Origin: Psychrobacter immobilis
Lineage (GTDB): Bacteria; Pseudomonadota; Gammaproteobacteria; Pseudomonadales; Moraxellaceae
Direction of reading: 5' to 3'
NCBI RefSeq assembly: GCF_904846185.1
Contig: NZ_CAJGZQ010000017.1
Span: forward strand, 21,986 to 85,985
DNA: 64,000 bases
The notes below the pieces were generated by a model, which saw only the letters and a program-made list of their open reading frames with translations, did not search any database and had not been told where the DNA came from. Shown here piece after piece: positions 1 through 11,537 of the stretch (position 1 is the stretch's first letter; each line of letters starts with the position of its first letter). The position numbers were made by a program, and so were the translations under genes.

Positions 1-253
<253 letters not shown>

Positions 254-437
254 GGAGTTGGAAGTTGGTTAAATGAGAACGCTCTAGATGGGTATTTTTT
301 TGGGCTTGGGTTTGCGGGAGCTACTCCTGTTTTTTGCTCCTATCTTAGTTATCCACTGAACTTTAGTTAAATCAAATCTTTTAAAGTTTGTATTCTTCAG
401 TTACTCTTTAAGTAATTTAAATTTTGGTATTAAATTC

Positions 438-2135
438 ATGGAAAAGATTGACAGAGGCACAGCTGAGTCTATTAGCTATAAGGCAACATCCTATCATCAT
501 AATATTGTTAGCTACTTAAACGATCATGAGCTTCAGAATTTATGTTATGCGAGGAAATCTAGAGTAAAAAGTAAGAAGGATATTCTTGGTAAGTACAATA
601 GGAAAAAAACTGATCCTGATAAGAAAGGTTATAAAATAGAAGATATTTCAGATGTAATAGGTTTGAGATTCATTGTACTATTCAAACAGGACGTTATTCC
701 TGTTATAAATTCAATAATAAGTCTTTTAACTAAAGATAATGATAGTAAGAATCCTTTCCATAATTGCAGTATTGAAGAGCTAATATATTACAAAGGTAAT
801 GTTTCACTTTCTAATATTTCTCATAAGGTGCGCGATAGTTTCTCCTCAATAGGAATGGATATCAAAGAGAGAAACTCTCGAGAAGGCTATTCTAGTATCC
901 ATATAGTTTGCGACCTTAGTACTGAATATAGTGACGTATTACCTGAAAACTATAAAATCCCAGTGGAGATTCAGGTTAGAACAATTTTTGAAGATGCTTG
1001 GGGCGAAATTGATCACAAATATGGCTATCAAGCTAGGAGAGATAGTAACTCATTCCATCCAACACTAGACAAGCATCTACAAACCTTAAAACAGTTTGTA
1101 GATGCTTGTGTTGACTATGCAGATTTGATAGTTGAAGAATCTGAAATTGAATTAAATCCGACTGATTTTTCTAAAGTTCTGAATATACCCGAAGGCTCCG
1201 AAAGTTTATCTGAATTATTTAGTGACTTAAATATTGAAGAAAAATACCTGTACGAATATAGCGATGCCATACAAGCAAAAAATAAAGCGATAAAAGAAAG
1301 TAATGGTAAAGAACTTATAAGATGTGCAGATCACTTTCTGAGTATTAAAAATGATTATTTAAAGCAGAAAGCTGACTTAGAAAACGATACTTTTTCATTC
1401 TATTGTAGTCTCAATTATGCCTTCTGTAATCTTGTTAATAACACTGAGAAGGGTGTGAAAAACGCTAAAGATATGTACTTAACTTTAAAAGAAGTAGATC
1501 CAGACAATAGTTTAATATTGATGAGACTCGGTCAGACTATGGGTAGAATAGGAGAGTTTGACGACTCTATATCTTTAATCAAAGAGTCTTATACTAAAGC
1601 AATTAATCGAAAATCAAAATTTAAAGTCAAAGAGACAGATATTAAATACATTTTGTCTAAAGTTCCAAAAACAGTTGGCTACTATATCTGGTTAAAAATA
1701 TATAATTCAGACAAATCATTGGAAAATGAGTATATTAAAAATTTGTATCAAGAAGCTTACGAATTTACACTTGAAGGCTTTAAGGCTTTAAATGAAGATA
1801 ATCATGCTGAAGAGTATATTGACTATCAAAATAATTTAGTTTTCTATCTTACAGAGATTAACAAGATTCAAGATACAGAAGAGAATCGTGAATTAATTAG
1901 AGAGAAATTAATTGCAATCGAAGATGGTTACAAAAGTCCAGAGGACATAGATGCTACAATTTTAGATACTCTTCTTAGCTCATATTATATGCTTGAAGAC
2001 ATTGATAAATGTAGAATATATTCTCAGTTACTTAAAACTAAAATTTTTAAAAAGAGCTACGATTTTGATGATAGTGAAGCTCTAGACATGTTGGAGCTGG
2101 TCGATAAAGTAAACGATTTAGTGACTAAGGAGTAG
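438..2135 (+). CDS. RelA/SpoT-domain (p)ppGpp-type synthetase with long helical C-terminus
   Basis: 565 aa. Residues about 20-200 form a RelA/SpoT nucleotidyltransferase domain: RKSRVK (39-44), the acidic motif DVIGLR (D72), GYSSIH (150-155), EIQVRT (E177) and the downstream AW..ID.K segment. All synthetase signature positions are kept, so pyrophosphate transfer to a nucleotide or to RNA is plausible. No HD hydrolase, TGS or ACT domain is present, unlike the roughly 700-aa housekeeping RelA and SpoT. Residues about 240-565 are Lys/Glu-rich and helical with TPR-like spacing, suggesting a sensor or regulatory tail. The gene is more AT-rich than its neighbours and stands alone, which points to acquired DNA. 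It may be a stress alarmone synthetase or a defence or toxin protein; the product is not determinable from sequence alone. Confidence 0.8.
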   Translation: MEKIDRGTAESISYKATSYHHNIVSYLNDHELQNLCYARKSRVKSKKDILGKYNRKKTDPDKKGYKIEDISDVIGLRFIVLFKQDVIPVINSIISLLTKDNDSKNPFHNCSIEELIYYKGNVSLSNISHKVRDSFSSIGMDIKERNSREGYSSIHIVCDLSTEYSDVLPENYKIPVEIQVRTIFEDAWGEIDHKYGYQARRDSNSFHPTLDKHLQTLKQFVDACVDYADLIVEESEIELNPTDFSKVLNIPEGSESLSELFSDLNIEEKYLYEYSDAIQAKNKAIKESNGKELIRCADHFLSIKNDYLKQKADLENDTFSFYCSLNYAFCNLVNNTEKGVKNAKDMYLTLKEVDPDNSLILMRLGQTMGRIGEFDDSISLIKESYTKAINRKSKFKVKETDIKYILSKVPKTVGYYIWLKIYNSDKSLENEYIKNLYQEAYEFTLEGFKALNEDNHAEEYIDYQNNLVFYLTEINKIQDTEENRELIREKLIAIEDGYKSPEDIDATILDTLLSSYYMLEDIDKCRIYSQLLKTKIFKKSYDFDDSEALDMLELVDKVNDLVTKE

Positions 2136-2163
2136 TTGACAGGGATGTAAATTAGTCTAAACT
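2136..2163 (+). promoter_or_regulatory. Candidate sigma-70 promoter
   Basis: A perfect TTGACA (2136-2141) starts one base after the stop codon of the RelA/SpoT-like gene. It is followed by 16 bases and TAAACT (4 of 6 to consensus). It would drive the small unit that ends at the terminator near 2327. Confidence 0.4.
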
Positions 2164-2230
2164 ATAACCTAGTCTTCATCTAAACAAATTATAAGCGTGG
2201 AGGCTAAAACCACTACTACGGAGAATTACT

Positions 2231-2260
2231 ATGACTATGTTACCAAAGGGTGATGCTTAG
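2231..2260 (+). CDS. Candidate 9-codon micro-ORF
   Basis: ATG ... TAG encoding MTMLPKGDA, preceded by GGAG (2220-2223) at a good ribosome-binding distance of 7 bases. It lies between a candidate promoter (2136-2163) and an intrinsic terminator (2296-2327). It may be a leader peptide, a micro-protein or chance. No downstream gene is controlled in an obvious way, because the terminator closes the unit before lplA. Confidence 0.25.
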   Translation: MTMLPKGDA

Positions 2261-2295
2261 AAAGTCATTGCTACAGAATCCATTTTATATCAGAA

Positions 2296-2327
2296 AAGGC
2301 TCCTATTGAAAATAGTAGCCTTTTTTT
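2296..2327 (+). terminator. Intrinsic terminator
   Basis: A 12-bp stem with one mismatch (2296-2307 with 2311-2322), GAA loop, followed by a run of T. It closes transcription from the RelA-like gene or the small unit before it. Confidence 0.8.
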
Positions 2328-2642
2328 ATACCTGAATTTTAATTATCGATAGTCAACTTGAGGAGTGTTTTAGCTCTGATAGTAGCCATAGTCCGCATCG
2401 CCATCGACAAGTTAGATACAAACGGATAGCAGGATTGGCTCCCACAACTAATTATTCCTCAAAAACCTATAAATCGTATTCTCAAAATCTAACCAAAACT
2501 CCCGCTACATCACAATATTTGAATTCCTAAAACCCTCCTCCCTACCACACACCCATTGAATTCCAACCACGCATCGGCAACAATAACAGTATTTATTGAT
2601 AACACTCAATCTAGAATAATTATTCGAGAAAAAGGATAAATA
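2328..2642. other. Intergenic, no recognised feature
   Basis: About 315 bases ahead of lplA. I see no ORF with a ribosome-binding site, no strong hairpin and no clear promoter apart from general AT-richness before the gene. Confidence 0.5.
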
Positions 2643-3647
2643 ATGAAACTGCGCATCTTAAAATCTGCCGTGACCAACCCTTGGTTTAACCTCGCGACCG
2701 AAGATTGGATATTCCAAGCGCTAGACCCAGATTCGCACACCCTGTTCTTATGGCGCAATAGCGAGACCGTGGTCATTGGGCGCTCGCAAAACCCATGGGT
2801 TGAATGCAAAATCGATAAGATGGAAGCCGACAATGTGTTTTTGGCGCGGCGTCAGAGTGGCGGTGGCGCAGTGTTTCATGATTTGGGCAATACCAACTTT
2901 ACCTTTTTGTCGCCCAAAGCCGACTACGACCAAGAGGCAAACTTCACCATCATCATTAATGCACTAAAAAAGTTAGGCATAGACGCGGATTTATCTGGTC
3001 GTAACGATATGCAAGTCGGCGATAAGAAGATATCAGGCAGCGCCTTTAAACATGCCGCTGATCGTAGCTTTCATCACGGGACATTACTCGTAAATGCCAA
3101 CATGCAAAAGCTAGGCGATTATCTTAATCCGCATCCCCTTAAGCTGAAAGCAAAAGGCATTAAATCTGTCCGCGCTCGCGTCGCCAATTTGGTTGAGTTT
3201 AATGAAGACATCAATCACGAGACTTTATCCGAGGCAATTATTGAGGCGTTTCGTGAGTATTATGGAGATACTGCACCTGTAGAAGAGTTGGATGAAGCCA
3301 GTCTTGCCAAGCAGCCTAACCTAAACAAATACTATCAGAAAATGGCGGATTGGGATTGGCGCTTTGGCAAAACTCCTGAATTCACTCATCACATCGAGAC
3401 GCGCTTTGATTGGGGTATTATTGATTTGCACCTTGATGTGAAGCAAGCAGTGATACGCGAGGTCGTCATCTTCTCTGACGCACTAAACGTGGAATTGATT
3501 GAGCTATTAAAGGACACACTGACGGACATTAAATACGATAAGCATGAGCTTAAAACCAAGCTTGATGAATTTGGTAAGGAGCATCCTGAGTTGGCAGCAC
3601 AGATTGATGACGTGTCTGTGTGGTTGATTAGTGAGATGGAAGGTTAG
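2643..3647 (+). CDS. lplA: Lipoate-protein ligase A
   Basis: 334 aa, matching the usual length for LplA. It activates lipoate with ATP and attaches it to the lysine of lipoyl domains (PDH, OGDH and glycine-cleavage H proteins). Visible family motifs include NLATEDW near the start, RNSETVVIGRSQNPW, the RRQSGGGAVFHD loop (about 69-80) and the catalytic-lysine segment GDKKISGSAFK. The C-terminal accessory domain (about 250-334) is present, so this is the full LplA type rather than the small LplJ/LipM form. Start ATG at 2643 follows an aaaggata stretch. The gene stands alone, with lipA/lipB not in view. Confidence 0.93.
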   Translation: MKLRILKSAVTNPWFNLATEDWIFQALDPDSHTLFLWRNSETVVIGRSQNPWVECKIDKMEADNVFLARRQSGGGAVFHDLGNTNFTFLSPKADYDQEANFTIIINALKKLGIDADLSGRNDMQVGDKKISGSAFKHAADRSFHHGTLLVNANMQKLGDYLNPHPLKLKAKGIKSVRARVANLVEFNEDINHETLSEAIIEAFREYYGDTAPVEELDEASLAKQPNLNKYYQKMADWDWRFGKTPEFTHHIETRFDWGIIDLHLDVKQAVIREVVIFSDALNVELIELLKDTLTDIKYDKHELKTKLDEFGKEHPELAAQIDDVSVWLISEMEG

Positions 3648-3867
3648 ATTTTTGCTTGTTATTAACATTGAGTAAAGACTCTCACTTCCTTACTGCTATC
3701 AATATTTCAAAAGCTCTTATACTTTGCGCCGACCAAGCTTGCTATATAAAACACAGCCTTAAACAAACTTAAGTTTGATATTTTACGCTTTAGCCATCTA
3801 TAATGTGATGCAAATAATAGATCCGCTATAAAATTCCAAACTTTAAACGTTTAAGCAAGGTAGCACT

Positions 3868-5124
3868 ATGGCAGCCTATATCACCGTCGGCGCAAAGACC
3901 TCTCACGGTGGGACGGTCATCTCCGGCTCACCGCACACCACTCATAACGGTATCCCTGTCGCGCGTAAAGGCGATAAAGTCATCTGTAAAAAGTGTAAAA
4001 AGGTCACCACTATTCTTAGTGGTGATGCCTCCTTTATTGTCGATGGCGCACCCATTGCACGTGGCGGTGATGTCACCAGCTGCGGTGCGAAACTGATTGC
4101 TAGTCAGCAGTCATTTGCGGAGTCAGGTTTTGATGTCGGCAGTATTGCGCAGGCAGCGCCTTTGCAGTTTGCGAAGTCGGATATGAGTAATTCGTTTGTA
4201 GATGATAATGAGGAAGAACTTGAAGAAATTCACTTTGCTATTGAAGTAATTGAGTTCAACCATAAAGAAGATTCAATAAGTAATTATGGTTCAGAAGGTA
4301 ACTCTAGCAATATTGCAGTCGATGAATACAATGATGATGGAGATTATTTAGGTAGCTATAATCTAGCAGATAATCCTAGTGATCTATTGGTTTCTGATTC
4401 AACTTGGTATAAAGAAAAAGGTATTGGAAATCAGCTCTCTGCTCTTGCGTCAGATTCGTATCAAGCAGCTGTTGATACTGTAACTTCATATTGGGGTGGC
4501 ACTAAAAAGAAAGGGAAAGAGTTTGGTGAAAACACGGTCAATGTTGCCAAGCATACTAAAAATGCCATGATTATAAACCTTGGCGTTATAGAAGCTGGAT
4601 TTAAGGATTTCCCCGAGAGAACTAAGGCATCAGCAGCAACTGCTATGCTGCGATTCGGCCAAAGATCAAACGTAGATTTTGTGTATATATCAGGTGGTGC
4701 GGGTGTTAAACATTTTGGTATTGATATGGGAATGTCTGTAAATGCTCATAACGGGAAAGTATATGAGCCCGTAACCGCAAATGCCAATGTTAATACTAAT
4801 AAAGCGCCATCTATTAGTGTTCAGGTAGGAGTTGGACGTATCATAAGTAGTAATATTAAAGGTGATGCTAGCGCTACTGATGCTATATTATCAGGTCAAG
4901 GACATTCATATTCCATCGAAGTTGGTCCAGCAACTGCTGCCATTGAAACTACCGACGATGGCAAAACAACTGCAGGGGTTATCGGTGCAGGTAAAGAAAT
5001 CTCTTTTAAAGGTAATAAAAATAGCTCTTCTATTGGCACTAGTAAAGGTTCTACAAATATGGAGAAAGCAGGAGATATGAAATATGATTCTGCAAGAAAT
5101 ATAATTAAGTATGTAGGAAAATAA
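3868..5124 (+). CDS. PAAR-domain protein, probable T6SS tip effector
   Basis: 418 aa. Residues 1 to about 86 are a PAAR domain: GGTVISGS, HNGIPVARKGD and IVDGAPIARGGD repeats, with His and Cys candidates (H13, C40, C43, C72) for zinc. PAAR proteins cap the VgrG spike of type VI secretion systems and carry effector domains. Residues about 100-418 are unlike anything I recognise: acidic linker, Lys-rich helical part (about 165-250), then a Gly/Ser/Thr-rich C-terminus. Base composition shifts from mixed to clearly AT-rich near 4190, just past the PAAR module, as expected for an exchangeable toxin tip. The next gene begins 3 bp after the stop. No vgrG or T6SS structural genes are in view, so delivery is inferred. 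Confidence 0.8.
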   Translation: MAAYITVGAKTSHGGTVISGSPHTTHNGIPVARKGDKVICKKCKKVTTILSGDASFIVDGAPIARGGDVTSCGAKLIASQQSFAESGFDVGSIAQAAPLQFAKSDMSNSFVDDNEEELEEIHFAIEVIEFNHKEDSISNYGSEGNSSNIAVDEYNDDGDYLGSYNLADNPSDLLVSDSTWYKEKGIGNQLSALASDSYQAAVDTVTSYWGGTKKKGKEFGENTVNVAKHTKNAMIINLGVIEAGFKDFPERTKASAATAMLRFGQRSNVDFVYISGGAGVKHFGIDMGMSVNAHNGKVYEPVTANANVNTNKAPSISVQVGVGRIISSNIKGDASATDAILSGQGHSYSIEVGPATAAIETTDDGKTTAGVIGAGKEISFKGNKNSSSIGTSKGSTNMEKAGDMKYDSARNIIKYVGK

Positions 5125-5127
5125 TCA

Positions 5128-5697
5128 GTGAAAATAAGAGGTAAAAAATATAATCTGTCTGATATTTCACTTATTGCATTTGTTGTTATTTTATTTATAT
5201 GGACTATAGACTTAGAACCAGATAAGAAGCTTGAAATATACCAACAAGAATTGACTGGAAAGGAAAGTTGGTTACTTTCTGAACTGAATAATATTGCAGA
5301 TTTTTTAAATTTTAATGAAAGTGATTATGACTATACCAACCGCGAAGTTTGGTTTTATTCTTGGTATTATGGCTACGACTTTAATGAAGATAGACTATTG
5401 AGATTAAAACATAATCTTCTCAAAAGAGGTTGGATAGATGTAACGGATAGTGTTGATAAAAATAACTATACAGCTTTGACTGTAGGAAAATCTAATGAGA
5501 CAGCTAAAAATATCCACATCTTATGTAATAACAAAGCAACTATTCTTCTATATATGACCGATATGCAAAAAGATATCGAATATAGTTCTACTAAAGTTAG
5601 AACTTTAGTAGAACTATTATATGACTATAGTTTGCCTTGTTATGACTTGAATGAAAAACAATATAACAATCCTAGCACTATAGAATTGAATAATTAA
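5128..5697 (+). CDS. Small membrane-anchored protein, candidate immunity protein
   Basis: 189 aa, not recognised. It starts with GTG at 5128, only 3 bp after the PAAR gene stop, so translational coupling is likely. One membrane segment lies at about residues 10-27 (SLIAFVVILFIWTI), followed by a polar, Asp/Asn/Tyr-rich domain that would face the periplasm. Position right after a PAAR effector, the AT-rich composition shared with the effector tip, and small size fit an immunity protein against a periplasm-acting toxin. That role is inferred from position only. Confidence 0.65.
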   Translation: MKIRGKKYNLSDISLIAFVVILFIWTIDLEPDKKLEIYQQELTGKESWLLSELNNIADFLNFNESDYDYTNREVWFYSWYYGYDFNEDRLLRLKHNLLKRGWIDVTDSVDKNNYTALTVGKSNETAKNIHILCNNKATILLYMTDMQKDIEYSSTKVRTLVELLYDYSLPCYDLNEKQYNNPSTIELNN

Positions 5698-5747
5698 TAC
5701 TATTCCCTAAAAATTAATAGCTAGAACAACTAACAAAAGGAATTTTG

Positions 5748-6650
5748 ATGTATCAAAGAAGAGTTATCCCTTTAACCCAGTCTATATTCCTAGCGACAGT
5801 GCTATCCAGTAGCTTAATAACTTCTGCTTGTTCAGCGGAGTATTCAAACACACCTATATTATCTAATCAAAGCACCCCTACTGAAATATATAAACTCGGG
5901 CTAGCCTACTATGAAGGTGACTCAGTCCCTGAAGATGATAACAAAGCTTTTGAACTATTTGAAAAAGCTGCCAATCAAGGCTATGCCCCTGCTAAACATT
6001 ATCTAGGTATTATGTATTATGAAGGTTTAGGCGTAGATCAAAATTATCAAAAAGCATTTGAATGGGTTAAGCAAGCTGCTAACCAAGGAGATTCTGATGC
6101 TCAATTTGATTTAGGTGTTATGTACCACGAAGGTATTGCTGTTAAGCAAGATGATTTCAAAAAATTTGAATGGTTTCAAAAATCTGCTAACCAAGGAGAT
6201 TCTGATGCTCAATATCGTATAGGCATCATGTATTATGAAGGTAGTGGTGTTGAGCAAAATTACCAAAAAGCAATGGAGTGGTATGTATTAGCTGCTGACA
6301 ATGGATCTTTTGATGCTCAAAATAATATTGGTAATTTTTACGAATACGGTTATGGTGTGACGCAAGACTATGACAAAGCTTTTGAGTGGTATACCAAAGC
6401 GGCTGACCAAGGGTTAGATGTGGCACAACTTAATATCGGTGGTCTCTACGAAAACGGCTATGGCGTGCCGCAAGATTATGACAAAGCTTTTGAGTGGTAC
6501 AAAAAGGCCGCTGACCAAGGCAATCAAGAAGCCAGTAATCGAATCGGTAGATTAGTCATGAATGGTAAAATCGATGATACAGGTATCGTTATTTATAGCA
6601 CCCAAGAAACTGGTCTCACATTAGGTGATATTGAAGATATGAGCCAATGA
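5748..6650 (+). CDS. Secreted Sel1-repeat protein
   Basis: 300 aa. The ATG at 5748 has aaaagga at 7 bases, and is preferred over a TTG one codon upstream. A hydrophobic signal sequence ends near C28 (LITSACSA), so this is a secreted protein or possibly a lipoprotein, though the lipobox is weak at position -3. From about residue 47 it carries seven 36-residue Sel1-like repeats of the A...LG..Y..G.GV..D..KA..W...AA.QG type. Such solenoids bind protein partners. Sel1-repeat proteins occur as immunity or accessory proteins beside some T6SS effectors, and this gene closes the PAAR cassette 50 bp after the candidate immunity gene. Several repeats are nearly identical at DNA level, suggesting recent expansion. 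Confidence 0.85.
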   Translation: MYQRRVIPLTQSIFLATVLSSSLITSACSAEYSNTPILSNQSTPTEIYKLGLAYYEGDSVPEDDNKAFELFEKAANQGYAPAKHYLGIMYYEGLGVDQNYQKAFEWVKQAANQGDSDAQFDLGVMYHEGIAVKQDDFKKFEWFQKSANQGDSDAQYRIGIMYYEGSGVEQNYQKAMEWYVLAADNGSFDAQNNIGNFYEYGYGVTQDYDKAFEWYTKAADQGLDVAQLNIGGLYENGYGVPQDYDKAFEWYKKAADQGNQEASNRIGRLVMNGKIDDTGIVIYSTQETGLTLGDIEDMSQ

Positions 6651-6656
6651 TAATGA

Positions 6657-6695
6657 TGGCTGTATGAGCCAGTATTTTTTTAGCTCATACAGCCA
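6657..6695. terminator. Perfect hairpin between convergent genes
   Basis: A 13-bp perfect stem (6657-6669 with 6683-6695) closes a 13-base loop that itself contains T7. It lies between the Sel1-repeat gene and the serine hydrolase gene, which converge. There is no T run after either arm, so it may act as a hairpin block or RNA-stability element rather than a classical intrinsic terminator. Confidence 0.55.
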
Positions 6696-6723
6696 CTAAT
6701 TTATGAAATGTTTAACAGTTCCA

Positions 6724-7926
6724 TCACTCCGCCAAACTATCGAACATCGTCTTCACTTCAGTCACATACTGACCCAAATCTGGCTCTAAATGAAAACCTT
6801 CTACTGGAGTGGGTAAGCCTTTTTGTTTACCTAGCCTAACGATAATCGCGTTCTCTTCTGGCAGCACCAATACCCGCTGACCTAAGTGACCAAGCATGGC
6901 GTAAAATGGAATCGGACTGTCCATATCCGTCCACACCGAATGTCCGTAAACTTGCGCTTGCCCTTCTGCAAATGCTGCGGCATTGGGCGTAATCATAAAA
7001 TCAACGTGCGCTTTGCTAAGCAGTTGCTCACCTTGCCATTCGCCACCATTCAATAGCAATTGCCCAAATTTTGCAAAGTCCAATGCACTGGCATTTAAAC
7101 AGCAATAAACCTTCTCAATATTTTTTGAACCATCAAGTGACCAATAGCCGTCACCTTGCATTCCAAGTGGTTGCCAAAACTTCTCTTCTAAATAGCTAGA
7201 GATAGTATAGCCATGCTCTGCGAGCGCCCGTGATAATGCAATGCCAAGCATTTGCGTATCGCCTGAGGAGTATTCAAACCGACCGCCGCATTCTTGCACA
7301 AAATCTCGATTGACCATTTGCTTGACCAAGTCATGACCATAATAGGATTCAGCAGTCGGATTGATCGGAAAATAATAGTCCTCGGTCCAATCATAACCCG
7401 AGGTCATCGCTGATAAATCTGCGAGAGTGCAGTTTTGCGCATACTTGTTTTCAGCGTATTCTGGTAGCCAGTTGCTAATCGGCTCATCGATACTACCGAT
7501 ATAACCGTCTTCTACCGCTTTTAGATATAACATAGTTGTGATGGTTTTTGCCATCGAAAAGCTATTGGTGTGCGAGTCGCTACCATAGCCTTGCCAGTAG
7601 TTTTCGTACACCAGCTTGCCGTCCTTGATAATAGCAAAGGCGACAGTCTCATCGGTATCTAAGGCATTTTGTAAGGTAGGCGTCAGACTAACGTGCTCAA
7701 AGTTGGCATCTTCTTCCCAAGCGATAGGGTCTTTGGCAGCAATAGTCCGATTATCAAAATCGATATAATCATCGATATTAGCGGTATTTTCACCTTTAAG
7801 ATAAGTGAGTTGCAGACCGCGAAAGATATAAGCATTGCCCGTCACCACTAAACCTAAACTAATAAGAATTAATAACGCTAAAATAGGTAAAAATATCCAT
7901 TTAAACAGGGTTTTTAACACTACCAT
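6724..7926 (-). CDS. Serine hydrolase, beta-lactamase/NylB-like
   Basis: 400 aa. An N-terminal hydrophobic segment (about 10-30) anchors or exports the protein. The catalytic SxxK is SMAK (S124-K127), the Tyr motif is YSS (in GGRFEYSSGDTQ), and the third motif is HLG near the C-terminus. This set fits class C beta-lactamase-fold esterases and amide hydrolases (EstB/6-aminohexanoate-dimer-hydrolase group) better than true AmpC, which has YxN and KTG. The substrate is unknown and antibiotic hydrolysis should not be assumed. Start ATG has aagga at 8 bases. Monocistronic, convergent with the Sel1 gene. Confidence 0.85.
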   Translation of the reverse strand: MVVLKTLFKWIFLPILALLILISLGLVVTGNAYIFRGLQLTYLKGENTANIDDYIDFDNRTIAAKDPIAWEEDANFEHVSLTPTLQNALDTDETVAFAIIKDGKLVYENYWQGYGSDSHTNSFSMAKTITTMLYLKAVEDGYIGSIDEPISNWLPEYAENKYAQNCTLADLSAMTSGYDWTEDYYFPINPTAESYYGHDLVKQMVNRDFVQECGGRFEYSSGDTQMLGIALSRALAEHGYTISSYLEEKFWQPLGMQGDGYWSLDGSKNIEKVYCCLNASALDFAKFGQLLLNGGEWQGEQLLSKAHVDFMITPNAAAFAEGQAQVYGHSVWTDMDSPIPFYAMLGHLGQRVLVLPEENAIIVRLGKQKGLPTPVEGFHLEPDLGQYVTEVKTMFDSLAE

Positions 7927-8075
7927 TATAAAATCCTTTTTTTATGGCGTGATTGGTGCGTACGATTGAGTATCGCTGATAGGTTTAGCGTAGCATAGAT
8001 ATGAATTACTGAAAGTTAAAATAAACTTATGTTTATTATAAAGTAACTGCTATATTCAAGCTTATGGAGAATAAT

Positions 8076-8831
8076 ATGAAAAAATTAACCTTAACTACAA
8101 TCAGTACTTTAGGCATTTACCTCTTATCCACTTATGCAAACTCAGCCAGTTTTGATTGTAATAAAGCTTCTACTTGGGTAGAAAAAACTATTTGTAAAAG
8201 TCCTGAGCTATCCAAGCTTGATGAAGCGATGGCAAAAAAATATATAAAAGATCTCAATAACGCAGCTAATGACGAAGACAGCGAAGTATATAAAAATAAT
8301 GCAATTATAGATCAGAAATTATGGTTAAATTTTCAACGGAATACTTGTAAAGATACCAAATGCCTTATACGTGAGTATGAAGAACATATCGGAGAAAAGA
8401 CAGGTTCTGACTGGAACGATGATTTAGATTCTTCTGATTTACCTGATAAAAATGCGTTTGGAGAATTCTCTAAAAACTTCCAGATTTCAGTATATAACGT
8501 AGACGGCAAACGCAACAATACTTTTCAAGATGCAACGAATACTTTATCGATTAATAAGGTTGATAATAAACCTCATATCTCTGTAATTGAAAGCATCCTG
8601 ATTTTTAATAATTTACACACCTGTGAGATTGAAGGAAGCATTGCAACATGGTCACAAAATCACTGGGTGATTTATGATAATAGCCAAGATAAAGAAGTTA
8701 GGCTAAGGTTATATCCTGCACCTTATAAAGGTAAGAATCAGTTACTATTAAGAGACGTTGATTATCAATTTAGCTCAGGGCGTTGTGGAGTGCGCGGCTA
8801 TTTTGACAGTATTATATTAGAACATCAGTAA
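8076..8831 (+). CDS. Secreted LprI-N-domain protein
   Basis: 251 aa from ATG 8076, chosen because ggaga lies just ahead of it; an ATG four codons upstream has no such site. A signal peptide (about 1-24, ending near YANSA) precedes ASFDCNKASTWVEKTIC and ELSKLDEAMAKKY, the pattern of the LprI/DUF1311 N-terminal domain seen in lysozyme-inhibitor-like proteins, with paired Cys residues. The remaining 150 residues, containing more Cys, are not recognised. Probably periplasmic. The gene stands alone, divergent from the serine hydrolase. Confidence 0.7.
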   Translation: MKKLTLTTISTLGIYLLSTYANSASFDCNKASTWVEKTICKSPELSKLDEAMAKKYIKDLNNAANDEDSEVYKNNAIIDQKLWLNFQRNTCKDTKCLIREYEEHIGEKTGSDWNDDLDSSDLPDKNAFGEFSKNFQISVYNVDGKRNNTFQDATNTLSINKVDNKPHISVIESILIFNNLHTCEIEGSIATWSQNHWVIYDNSQDKEVRLRLYPAPYKGKNQLLLRDVDYQFSSGRCGVRGYFDSIILEHQ

Positions 8832-8910
8832 GTGAGCCGAGTGTCTTAATATTGCCTGAAGCAATATTATGCTGAACTGAAGATCTATTACAAGAAACTA
8901 AATCTACCAA

Positions 8911-8945
8911 ACCAAAAAAAGCGGCAAGATAATCCATCTTGCCGC
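8911..8945 (-). terminator. Intrinsic terminator of fadH
   Basis: A perfect 10-bp GC-rich stem (8921-8930 with 8936-8945), loop AATCC, and seven T residues on the minus strand. It lies 23 bp past the fadH stop. Confidence 0.9.
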
Positions 8946-8968
8946 TCTAATTACTTCTGAACTAAACC

Positions 8969-11537
<2,569 letters not shown>

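Noticed and set aside
3868..6650. Full type VI secretion cluster
   Set aside because: Only a PAAR protein and neighbours are present; no tss genes or vgrG lie in the window.
6724..7926. AmpC antibiotic-resistance gene
   Set aside because: The second and third motifs (YSS, HLG) fit esterase or amidase relatives, not AmpC (YxN, KTG).
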